Shown here piece after piece: positions 1 to 8,925 of a stretch of DNA of 37,145 nucleotides. Position 1 is the first letter of the stretch; each line of letters opens with the position of its first letter. This DNA is from Perkinsus chesapeaki (Eukaryota; Perkinsozoa; Perkinsida; Perkinsidae), in assembly GCA_013115145.1 (NCBI GenBank), contig JAAPAO010000351.1, forward strand, positions 1 through 37,145, written 5' to 3'. The notes under the pieces were generated by a model. It ran no database searches, was not told the origin of the DNA, and worked only from the letters and a program-made list of their open reading frames with translations. Both the position numbers and the translations under genes were made by a program.

Positions 1-833
1 GTGGGTATGTCACCCGATAGGAAGCCTCGAGCGAGATGTGCGTCATGAAGACCTGCGGTTACTGCCGCTTCATTAGCTGATGTATAAAACTCATCAATTT
101 GGTAAACGGCATATAGTTCAGATATTGCGTCATCGAGCTTGAAGCTATCCGGGAGGCGCTCTACGTTGGTGAACTCCATCTCCTGATACACAATCCCGCT
201 GTGTTGCTCATTAGTTGCAACGAGTCTAACTGGTGATTCATCTTTATCATCCATGTAGAGGGTCCACATATCAGGCGCAACGCCGCTAACATATAATGTG
301 CTCATATTCATACCCGTATCGGGATGCAAACCGTCGAAGCTTGCCCTCTTCCAGACGTTTAAGGTAGCCCCGTCTTGAACGGTTTGGCCTTGACGAGCCC
401 AACCAGCTTCAATGAGGTTTGTTACACCAGAGAACTCATCTACAGAGAAGTCGGCGTGGCCAGAGCTGACCATGTTAAAAGACCGATGATTGTAGAGAAG
501 GTCGACAGAAACGTAACCGGATTTGGAAGTAGTCATGATGTACTGGTAGGGATAGCTGGGGTGGCTCATTACGGAAGCCACTCCCGTGACGGTTGATATG
601 ACATGCTCTTTAGTGTTGAGGACGCCATCTTTCATACCGGGAAGTATTAGGCCCATAGTCTCCCTCGCGGTTGATCGCCGGCAGGGAGCTGAAAGGCCCT
701 CGTGGGTCTTGAGCTCATCGATGCAATACTGTTTAGTGTCAACAAGGAACCGGTAGTTACCTTTAGTTAAGCAGTATCCTCCTCGTATAAAAGTTACGAG
801 GAATAAAACGAACAGATATATATGATAGTGCAT
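1..833 (-). CDS. Secreted protein of unknown family, 5' part only (gene continues past the window edge)
   Basis: Reading the minus strand from the ATG at 833 gives 277 codons without a stop to base 1, so the gene is partial at its 3' end. Residues 1-21 (MHYHIYLFVLFLVTFIRGGY then C) form a signal peptide with a strong hydrophobic core. The mature part has few cysteines and a mixed alpha/beta look, with the segments WTLYMDDKDESPVRLVATN and EMEFTNVERLP. No intron is needed, unlike most genes here. The pattern 'W-x-L-Y-x-D ... P-V-R-L' followed by a Y/F-rich strand loosely recalls secreted LolA-like or ependymin-like folds, but I do not recognise the family. The protein should enter the secretory pathway. 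It is divergent from eIF5B, with about 760 bp between the starts. Confidence 0.8.
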   Translation of the reverse strand, partial: MHYHIYLFVLFLVTFIRGGYCLTKGNYRFLVDTKQYCIDELKTHEGLSAPCRRSTARETMGLILPGMKDGVLNTKEHVISTVTGVASVMSHPSYPYQYIMTTSKSGYVSVDLLYNHRSFNMVSSGHADFSVDEFSGVTNLIEAGWARQGQTVQDGATLNVWKRASFDGLHPDTGMNMSTLYVSGVAPDMWTLYMDDKDESPVRLVATNEQHSGIVYQEMEFTNVERLPDSFKLDDAISELYAVYQIDEFYTSANEAAVTAGLHDAHLARGFLSGDIP

Positions 834-1590
834 GTAGCCACAAGACCGTGACACACCGATATAAGCACAACAGAAAAAGATGTTCATACGTATCGAGCTT
901 GCGCGCGTCATTATAATCGATTAAGAGCTCTTGCCAATCTTCTAACGACAGACCCCCATCCCTTGCTGACCTTTAAGGTCAAGGATGAAGCTACGGCCAA
1001 GGAGGAGATATGGCGATAAATATTAGACTGAGTTCGCAGTATGTGTCAAGTATTGATGATTTGTTGTATTGTTCTCGGTGTATCATGTTTTATAACAATT
1101 GTGCTCTTTCCAATAGAGCCTTGGCATTTTAATAAGTTTCAGGCTCTTCGGTTTACCTCACTGCGCTAAAAAGCACAGCCCGGTGTCCAATCAGAATCTG
1201 GTCGAGGGAAGTTTGAGAATCTTAAAGATCCTCAGAATGGGACCCAATCTTCATTAAACCAATTCTGAGATTGAGAATCGATTCCAGCATCGCATTTTAC
1301 GTGTTGAAAGCAGTTCTGGAATCGATTCTGAATTTCAAAATCGGTTTATTGAACGACCCCAGAATCTTTGAGTCTAAGAAAGATCTTGCTATCTTATCTT
1401 AACCCATGCAGTCGTTGCAAAGGTTGACTGTGATACTAATTCTTTGAGCTCATTCTAGAACTCCCTCCAGTACCACTCCAGATGCCGATTCACGGCGATG
1501 TCGGCTCCCCTAGGGTTCCCCAGCTGATAATGGTTCGTCGGGAATCAGTAACTCCCCGTCGTGTAGGCTTTTTGGGGCCTTCCACCAACC
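834..1590. other. Intergenic region between two divergent genes
   Basis: No coding segment seen. It must hold the upstream sequences of both the secreted-protein gene and eIF5B. Its only clear structure is the large imperfect inverted repeat at 1255-1348, listed separately. No TATA box or other promoter motif could be assigned with confidence. Confidence 0.6.
1255..1348. repeat. Foldback (inverted) repeat, 33-nt arms, copy 1
   Basis: The left arm (1255-1287) and right arm (1316-1348) are reverse complements at about 29 of 33 positions. The inner 14 bases, AGAATCGATTCCAG and its complement, match perfectly, and the spacer is 28 nt. Weaker complementarity continues outward. The right half (1311-1362) resembles 8576-8627 elsewhere in the window, so this is a dispersed repeat, probably MITE-like. 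No target-site duplication was identified. Confidence 0.75.
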
Positions 1591-4500
1591 ATGTCCACAG
1601 TGGTGCCAGCTGAGAGCAACTCTCCAAATATCAATGAGGAGGATAAAAATAAAGACAAAAAGAAACGCAATCATCACAAGAAAAAAACAACTCCGACGGT
1701 TCCACAAGTACCCAAGCAACCCCAGCCTCGATTTCACCATTTACCAGGTGGCTCCACCGCCGAGCTGTCCTGCGGCCGCAGCAGCTCAGGCCGCCGTTGC
1801 ATTGCTGAAGCAACGAGAGCACGAACGCCGAATCGCTGAGGAGGCCAGACGGGCTGCCGAGGAGGAGTAATGAGTGATTCAGAGCGCCCTTTGAAGAGTA
1901 TGTATCAGGATAAAACAAAGTAAAGTGGCACCGGTTGTTGCGGAGCCTGCGGTCTCGGGGAAGAAAAAAAAGAAGAACCCCAAACCGGGGCCGCTAACTG
2001 ATAGGGATAGGCAGTAGGACAGCTGGGTACGCCGAACTAATAATGATCAGGTTCCGAGAATTCCTGCAGCAATCGGGGCAGGTCCCCGGGGGGAACGAAG
2101 ACGCTCAGTCGCCGTCTAGGCGACCGAGAACCCAAAGCGAAATGTAACAAATGTGCAGGTGGAGGAAATCATCGCTTCCTTCGAGGTATAAGAAGAAGAA
2201 TGCGTGCAAGTCCAAGATAGAAGAGCACGCTCCACAGAGCCCCAGAGCGTCTATTGGAAGCTCCGATGAAGACGAGGATCATGATAGCTTCGGGTAGGCC
2301 GTGTCGGTCTATTACTATCTCAAAGAGCCTGGTCGAGGTCTCCTTCGTGGGAGATGGTCGATCTACCATCACCCGAAGGCACTGGAGTAGTTGTAACGCC
2401 GATACAGGGGTCTACAACCCCGTCACCGTCGAAGGGAGTGGTAGCACCTTCACACGCCGCAGGTAGTCAGGACCTATTGGAGGAAGGAGGAGGAGTGCTG
2501 CCTGAGCCTTAGCAAACTGATGGAAAAAAACGGCAACTCTAGAATACAATTTTCATCTTGGAATATATTCAATAAAACCATTGTTACGGTTGTTCGGTCC
2601 TTCCTTATCACTTCAATTGGAGACATGCATTCACATTTCGCCAGATCTTTTTCCTTCACCGAGATACATTAGTCTCTCGGGGGTGATCCGACCAAGTCAG
2701 GCTGCAATCGGCTTTTCTCGAGACGTGGCTGATCTGTACCGACGTGCTTTCAGATGGGGGCTCCACAGAGGGGCACCCCTCGGGTCTGAGGGCTCCTGTT
2801 ATCTGCGTGCTTGGGCACTCCGATGCCGGCAAGACTAAGCTGCTGGACAGGATAAGGAATTCTAAAGTTCAAGAAGGTAGTTTAATGAGTAGACCTCGAA
2901 GCCATTGGCTACTCCAGGCGAGGCCGGAGGGATATCACAACAGATTGGGGCCACGATGGTACCGAGAGAAGTGCTTACTGAGATGTCACAGAGGGTTAAG
3001 AAGTTACAGACAGAAGAGGTGCTGCGGTGGGAGGAGGAGTTGGGGACAGGAATTGTGTACAAGATACCGCGGGGAACTGCTAATATTAGATTCTTAGAAG
3101 GTTGCTGACATCTCTCCGATGTGAACTGGACTGGGTGCGATGAGTCTCCGAGCCCCGCGGGGAGGTGTTCCTCGAACGGTACAAATGTTCCTATTAGAGA
3201 CTCCCATAGGAAAAACGTTCCCAAGGCGAATGAATTACTTCTAGGAGCATTTAATGCCTCTTTATGACTCGCCGGGGTATCTTAGGTTGATCCGTGTCTG
3301 ACACGTACGAATCTAATCATATCGAAGCGTTCAGATCCCCGGTCTGCTCCTGTTGGACACCCCTGGCCACGAGACCTTTAATAATTTGAGACATCGTGGC
3401 AGCTCCATCTGCGATGTTGGTATTGTTGTGGTAGGCCAGCTGTGATTGCTGCAAAGCTCTCCTAGCTTTATTAAGGTCGATATAATGCATGGGTTAGAAA
3501 GGCAAACCAAAGAGGCAATAGCTATGCTGCGAAGTCAACGAAGGCCCTTCGTGGTGGCACTTAATAAAGTGAAGATCGTCTTGGAATCTCAGTGATCACC
3601 GCATCAGTCCACAGGTCGATCGTCTCTACGGCTGGCAGGCCAACGAGACTGCTTCGGTGAGGCAAACTCTAGGGAAGCAATCGAGAGGCGCCTCAGATGA
3701 ATTTGAAATGAGATGGACGAAAGTGAAGGTGCGCGGATGATCAATACCATCCACTCCTATCTCTCATAAGCTAGGTCGGCCTGGCCGAGCTTGGCCTCAA
3801 CTCAGCTCTCTATTGGGAACCCGGGCATGATGAGAGAAGGGACATCTCAGTTGTGCCAGTCTCAGCGCTCAGCGGCGACGGTATCGCCGACCTGCTCCTG
3901 CTTTTAGTAATGAGTTTCCATCGTTCTCATAACGCTGACTGCCGATTGCCTTTCAGTCATCATTTTCACAGCGGTTCCTCTCGAACCGTCTAGCGGTGAA
4001 GTCCGGCCCTCTGGTCTGTACAGTCCTGGAGGTCAGGGAGGCAGTCGGCATGGGAATTTGTGCAGATGTCATCCTTCTACAAGGAAGTAAGTTACCTCTC
4101 GAAATCGCCTCCGCCCACTCTGCTCAGGTCTGAGTGAGGGCGATCATATCACGGTCAGGAACAGGAGTAACGAGACCATCTCGAGCACTATCAGAGCGCT
4201 TGTGACGCCCAAACCGCTGGAGTAGTTTCATTACTGTGGTTTCCATCTCGATATGTATCCCCCATCAGAGAGCTTCGTCTGCAGGGAGGAGGTGCTGCTG
4301 CCTACAATTACCATCACTCAGTCACTGGCACCGCAGCCGTCAGAATAAGCGGACCCAATCTGGGGAATGTAGAAACTCTCGCCCCTGAGAAGCTCCCAGT
4401 GCTTCCGCGGATCAGATTCAAGCTGGCTCTCCTCTTACAGTTGATGAAGGAAGAGGTCGAACCGCGAGTGTAAGACATCTAAAAGATTCCTTTTAGTTCT

Positions 4501-5399
4501 TTCCAGGCATCTTCCACGGTCACTAGCCCCGCCAGCTCCGCTGGGGGCGTCACACTGAAGTGTTCCTCTATGGGCGGCCTTGAGGCCCTCACTAAGCTCG
4601 TTCAGGATCTCCGAGCTCCCATCGGACAGTCTGGCATCGGAGATGTAAAGGCTACACGCATCACGTGCTCACCACCCGACTTCAGGTGCATCTTTTCGAC
4701 GTTCGCAAGGCATCTTGCGTCCTCACTAATAATGGTAAGTTCAGCGTTATCCTCGCCTTTGACGTGAAGGTCAATAGCGATGCCAGAGTTGAGGCTGATA
4801 AGCTCGGGGTACGGCTTGGCCCATCAGTGTTATTGCATCTTCTTCCAGGTTCGGATTATTGAAGGTGATGTTATCTACAAGATAGTAGATGAACTCAAGA
4901 TGTATCTCGAAGGCAAAGAGGATGAACGGTGGGGATCCTCGCATGCTCCGAACGCCACGGTTTTTCCAGGCGAAAGGAGGAGGCTGCGTTGGCCGTTTTC
5001 CCGTGTGTTGTATCTTTGGTGCCGTCTCTGATACTTTCACGGAAGCCACCTTTCCATTTTGGCCTCTACGTTGAGGAAGGCGTTCTGCGTGTCGGCACAC
5101 CGTTATGTGTTGCTAGTAAAAAGCACACCCAACTCGGTAAAGTAATTTCGCTAAAGTCGGCCAGCGGCGACCGGTCTGTCGATGAGGCTACCGCTGGTGA
5201 CACAGTTGTGGTGAGGCTGTCAACTCCACAGAACAACGTGTGGTTTGGAAGTGGTGGAGGCCTCGAGGAGCAGAGCAAGATCGTATCATACATTACTCGG
5301 GAAAGCATAGACTTTTTGAAGACGTATCACAGGGATGCCGTGAAGCTTCAAGATTGGGATCTGGTGGTTAGATTGAAGAAGCTCTTTGATATCACATGA
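1591..5399 (+). CDS. eIF5B: Translation initiation factor eIF5B (multi-exon)
   Basis: eIF5B is the ribosome-bound GTPase that joins the 60S subunit to the initiation complex. The spliced protein starts at 1591 with a Lys-rich, low-complexity N-terminus (KKKR, poly-Ala, Glu-rich helix [18 protein letters not shown], acidic SSDEDEDHD), as in the family. The G domain follows: [15 protein letters not shown] (G1), [13 protein letters not shown] after the next intron, [17 protein letters not shown] (G3, near 3350), HGLERQT, and ALNK|VDRLYGW (G4 NKVD, split by the intron at 3570-3615). Domain II ([19 protein letters not shown]), domain III ([20 protein letters not shown]) and domain IV ([20 protein letters not shown] then V) end at the stop at 5397-5399. 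Early exons: 1591-1707, 1748-1866, 1909-2013, 2051-2143, 2186-2293, 2326-2462, 2754-2876. Most introns are 32-65 nt GT-AG. The exon between about 3030 and 3335 is not resolved. G1 differs from the usual GHVDTGKT at two positions, but the Walker lysine is kept. Confidence 0.95.
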
Positions 5400-6374
5400 T
5401 AAATCATCACATTAGTGATTGCAGCTATCTTGCTTGACATATGATGCTTTTCAAACTGCTGGAACAAGTGTTGAGTTAAAAGTGAGTGGACTGTAACACT
5501 AATAAAAAAGGCAAGCGGGACCACACTACTGTACGAATAAAAGGCAAGCGGGACCACACTGCTGTACGAATAAAAGGCAAGCGGGACCACACTACTGTAC
5601 GAATAAAAGGCAAGAGGGACCACACTACTGTACGAATAAAAGGCAAGAGGGACCACACTACTGTACGAATAAAAGGCAAGCGGGACCACACTTCTGTACG
5701 AATAAAAGGCAAGCGGGACCATACTACTGTACGAATAAAAGGCAAGATAATTATTATAATTGCTGACCATGCGAGAGATTGGGCTCAATGATGTTTAAAC
5801 CTACGAGGGTTATTTTGGTAACTTGTCCTGTGTCAGGTCTCCTGACTTCCTGCTTGGGCTGCCGTGCTGCTCTATGAGTATCACGCTTCAAATCCTGACA
5901 AATCTCCGAATTCATTACACTACAATTGCTCTAGTTCCCATGAACTAATGCCCCGAGTTCCCACCAACCACAGATGTATCGCCCATAACAGCAGCAGATG
6001 AAGAAGTTGTCCATTCCCTAACGGTCGAAGCCTTCAAGAACGCCTTGCCCTCGAAAGGATCTTGCGCAGTACCAGAGGTACTGTACCACCATTTGAGCCT
6101 CCTTTGTAACACAACAGAGCGAGTCTGCTGATACTGTGATCCTGGAACAGTAATGAGATTACGACCTCTAGTGGAATGGACGGCAAAAGGTTAATAATGT
6201 ACTCCTGATAACATCATTGTAGCCTTCGGGAAGGTATAATATGAAAGAGAATAGCCAACCGAATCGTGACAGTAAGTCACACTATGATTTTGGATGATAT
6301 TTCTATGATAGAAATTCTATCCAATAATTTTAGGACATCTTTCTGGAGATTTTAATCGAGACGTTTATATTGTG
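5400..6374. other. Convergent 3' intergenic region
   Basis: This lies between the stop of eIF5B and the stop of gamma-glutamyl hydrolase, which point towards each other. It contains the 33-bp minisatellite (5510-5746). From 5747 to 6374 I see no gene, hairpin or repeat that I can support. Confidence 0.6.
5510..5746. repeat. 33-bp minisatellite, 7 full units plus a partial eighth
   Basis: The motif GGCAAG starts at 5510, 5543, 5576, 5609, 5642, 5675, 5708 and 5741, an exact 33-bp period. Each unit contains GGGACCACAC followed by TGTACGAATAAAA. Units differ by single substitutions (GCGGG/GAGGG; ACTACTG, ACTGCTG, ACTTCTG). Because 33 is divisible by three and the unit lacks stops in several frames, it opens long reading frames on both strands. 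I treat these as non-coding. Confidence 0.95.
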
Positions 6375-7361
6375 TTAGTAATATACTTGATATTCACAGA
6401 GCCCTGACACCATGGATCCACCACCATACTTCTCGCAATTAAGCGGGCTTCTGCGGATGAGATGGCTATCTAGATCCTTAATTGATTTGAATCTATGCGG
6501 TTTATCCCGGAACAGCTGAGCAACAAATAAAGACATTGAACTGGAAACTCGGAAAGCATCCTTCGACTTTATTAATCCATCTTTCAATGGATAAAACCAA
6601 ACGTATGGAACCATTTCCGGGTGCCACTGAAGACTATACATAGGAGGCATGCCAGGCTGGGACTCCATACTGGCGGAGAATACGTTACCATTAGGATCTT
6701 TGCTGGTACTTGTAAGCTTGAACTGCTCCCTTAGACTCGGGTAATTGTCCCACATTTCAGGTGGGACACCGTTCACATGGAAGTTGGGAGTCACTGCCTT
6801 CGTTTTCAAGATCTCCTGCACTTCGGTTGGGAGGGAACCGAGCATTGTTCCCCCGTCCCCAATTATATCCAGATTCAGAGCGATATCAGAAGTCTCGTAC
6901 TTCTCTTTCATAATAACATCTGTGGTACCGGCGGCCAGAGCGGCGAGAAGTTGGTGACCTTGGCATGAACCGAGCAAGGGAAATGGGTCATTCTGTTTGT
7001 GTCTCTCTACGGCATACTCATAAATCTTTGCAGCGGTCTGCTCGTAGAGCCCTTCAAGATTCAAATCAAGGTCACCCTCGCCGAAGTAGACACCACTAAT
7101 AGAAGGTAGAATCCAATGAATAAGTGGATCAGCGTAGCGTAACGGGACAACCTGTAGACCGGCGCTTTCTAGATACTGAACCACATACTCCATGATGAAA
7201 GGACTGCCCCCTAACAGGTCGCCAGGGTGAGTCAGAACTCCAATCACTGGGCTCCAAGGTTCGTAGTCGGAAGAACCACGAAGGTTGTGCGTGTCGTTGG
7301 TAGCACGAGTCATAGCAGCAAGAATGCAGAATGTAGACAACGTATGAAAGAATATAGTCAT
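6375..7361 (-). CDS. GGH: Gamma-glutamyl hydrolase (folylpolyglutamate hydrolase), secreted or vacuolar, peptidase C26
   Basis: This enzyme removes gamma-linked glutamates from folylpolyglutamates in the lysosome, vacuole or secreted space. I start it at the ATG at 7361 (328 aa) because it gives a signal peptide, MTIFFHTLSTFCILAAMT. The frame stays open upstream to 7541, so an N-terminal extension cannot be excluded. Family landmarks in order: VIGVLTHPGD (res 39-48), YLESAGLQVVPLRY (73-77 is VPLRY), GVYFGEGDLDL, GSCQGHQLLAALA with the nucleophile Cys133, NFHVNGV, and SLQWHPE with catalytic His247. Length and order fit the eukaryotic family. The family's GG in 'LFPGG' is replaced by GEG. The gene has no introns, in contrast to its intron-rich neighbours. 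Confidence 0.95.
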   Translation of the reverse strand: MTIFFHTLSTFCILAAMTRATNDTHNLRGSSDYEPWSPVIGVLTHPGDLLGGSPFIMEYVVQYLESAGLQVVPLRYADPLIHWILPSISGVYFGEGDLDLNLEGLYEQTAAKIYEYAVERHKQNDPFPLLGSCQGHQLLAALAAGTTDVIMKEKYETSDIALNLDIIGDGGTMLGSLPTEVQEILKTKAVTPNFHVNGVPPEMWDNYPSLREQFKLTSTSKDPNGNVFSASMESQPGMPPMYSLQWHPEMVPYVWFYPLKDGLIKSKDAFRVSSSMSLFVAQLFRDKPHRFKSIKDLDSHLIRRSPLNCEKYGGGSMVSGLCEYQVYY

Positions 7362-7779
7362 GAGGCTGCAACGAGTGGTCTGGATAGTTGAATGTGAAAT
7401 CCTTTTAATCTGTGACACGCATAGTGACCCTTTTGTCGCCGGTGAAGTGAGACCTCCGAAGACCTTTGCGCTCCAACTTCTGTCCTGCGTCGATGTCTTG
7501 AGGTGCTCGAACAATCGACAAAGGTCTGCTAGAGCTGCCAAACTCGAGCATGAGCGATGTTTTAGGAGTATACTGTACCGGCTGTTCTGCTCGCTGGTTG
7601 AGGCTCATTCACGTAGTCCAAGCGGAAGTGGGCTTATTATAGGTGACACGAGCTTTCACAGATAGCGAATACGAAGTATGGGAGGGAAGGTTTTCCGCTT
7701 GAGAGACTTCCTTAAGCCAACGGTGCGAGTACAAAGACTTCATCCGGAACGAATGGTCGGATCACTCGGTAATGCCATT

Positions 7780-7820
7780 GGCATTATGCCAAGGACCGTT
7801 GTGGTCCTTCGCATAACGCC
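7780..7820. repeat. Long hairpin, 18-bp stem with 5-nt loop
   Basis: 7780-7797 and 7803-7820 are reverse complements at 16 of 18 positions around the loop GTTGT. The stem includes AAGGACC / GGTCCTT and TTATGC / GCATAA. It lies about 420 bp upstream of the GGH start codon and about 960 bp past the stop of the giant gene. It could be a foldback element or a structured RNA; no TTTT tract follows it. Confidence 0.8.
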
Positions 7821-8575
7821 CATGCGCATGTTATACTCATCTATGGGATGGTCAGTGGAGTTTCAGTAGTGTCAGTAAGAGGCTGTCACCGATGAACGAT
7901 GTCACTCAAGGCGGAGAGGGGAGTTTCTATCCTGAATTCAGTAGTTGAACTATCCATACTGACTGCTTTGGTGCATGGGTGACATATAAGGCATGGTGCT
8001 GTCAGCTTTATGGCTTAGCTTCATGTTTGTAGCTACAGTCTTATACATTCTGTGTAAGTGATTGAGTTGAAGTTGTTATGGTTATCCTACATCCTTCGCA
8101 AGACGTGACAGCTATCTTGTATCACACATTAACACCCGAGTTGGACTGACCTTCTCGCCCAGGCACCGGAATAGGTTCTGAAAGGTATAAATGTGCCCAC
8201 TGTTTAAGGAGAATATAATGCAAGTGTAACCCTGATTTTATAAGGATAAGGGAAATGAGATGCGTTAAAGAATGACGATGTTTCACTGGCCGCGCACCAC
8301 TTCTATCCTTTAATAAAGGACCTTTACGCGACAGGATAATTGGTTAACGGGTTAAGCCACACGTGGGTGCTGGTCCCCTAAACAGAAGGTATTTCTCTGA
8401 GGTGGGTTTCGGGCCTCACCAGCAAGCAACAAGGGGAGCGTTGAGTGCGTCAACACCATAGCTTGATAGAGCGGTGGCATCGCACGGGAAGGTGCCTTGA
8501 TGAGTATAGTCAGTTGAATCAGGGACGTGCCCTTATTGTGATGTTCTCGCTCATTAAGCCGGCGTCCGCCAAAAC

Positions 8576-8627
8576 CAGTTCTAGAACCGGTTCCGAGTTT
8601 CGGAACTGGTTACTAAATGACGATCCG
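8576..8627. repeat. Foldback repeat, copy 2, with an internal 12-bp hairpin
   Basis: This aligns without large gaps to 1311-1362, starting CAGTTCT in both, and most differences are transitions. It has its own hairpin: AACCGGTTCCGA (8585-8596), a 3-nt loop, and the near-complement at 8600-8611 (11 of 12 paired). The left arm of copy 1 is missing or degraded. It lies about 155-205 bp past the stop codon of the giant gene. Confidence 0.7.
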
Positions 8628-8781
8628 AGTTTGTTCGTTCTCCAATTTGCCGATTTGATAATAACTCGTGGAGTTTCCCTCAATACGACGTTGAACTTCC
8701 TATGTACGACGGTCGTTCGTACTGGCGTAACGCAAAAGGCAATAAATGACATCACCTTCCTTAATGTTCATGTAGAGTACA

Positions 8782-8925
8782 TTATAACAATAGTGCGGAC
8801 AATATGATAACGATTATGTACAATAATGATACGGACGAAGGCCTAGCAAATGCTATGATCCTCGTATTAGTGTTTGGATGGACGTCACCAATATCGAAGC
8901 CACCAATCGGAAGCGTGGCGAGCAC
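8782..8925 (-). other. Last exon of the giant gene with a hydrophobic C-terminal tail
   Basis: The exon starts after a CTATAG acceptor and encodes 47 residues plus TAA. It ends in 17 mostly hydrophobic residues (SVSLLYIIVIILSALLL) after ARPS, with no basic residue behind. This is the form of a GPI-attachment signal; a tail anchor is the alternative. The preceding intron (8926-8967) is 42 nt, GTAAGA...CTATAG. Confidence 0.75.

Larger units (their letters stand above)
7362..8781. other. Intergenic region between GGH and the 3' end of the giant gene
   Basis: Both flanking genes are on the minus strand, so this holds the GGH promoter and the 3' untranslated region of the giant gene. It contains two supported structures: a long hairpin at 7780-7820 and a second copy of the foldback repeat at 8576-8627. 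The short open frames here have no family resemblance and overlap on both strands, so I do not annotate them. Confidence 0.6.

Noticed and set aside
2877-2917. A frameshift or pseudogene in eIF5B
   Set aside because: The apparent breaks are short GT-AG introns. Removal restores [13 protein letters not shown], and NKVD is restored the same way further on.
5510-5746. CRISPR array
   Set aside because: The units are directly adjacent with no unique spacers, and the window is eukaryotic.
5348-5791. Repeat proteins coded by the 33-bp array
   Set aside because: The frames are open on both strands only because the unit length is divisible by three. There is no plausible start or conserved context.
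7405-7541. N-terminal extension of gamma-glutamyl hydrolase
   Set aside because: The frame is open, but the start at 7361 gives a clear signal peptide, which the family needs; the extension would bury it.
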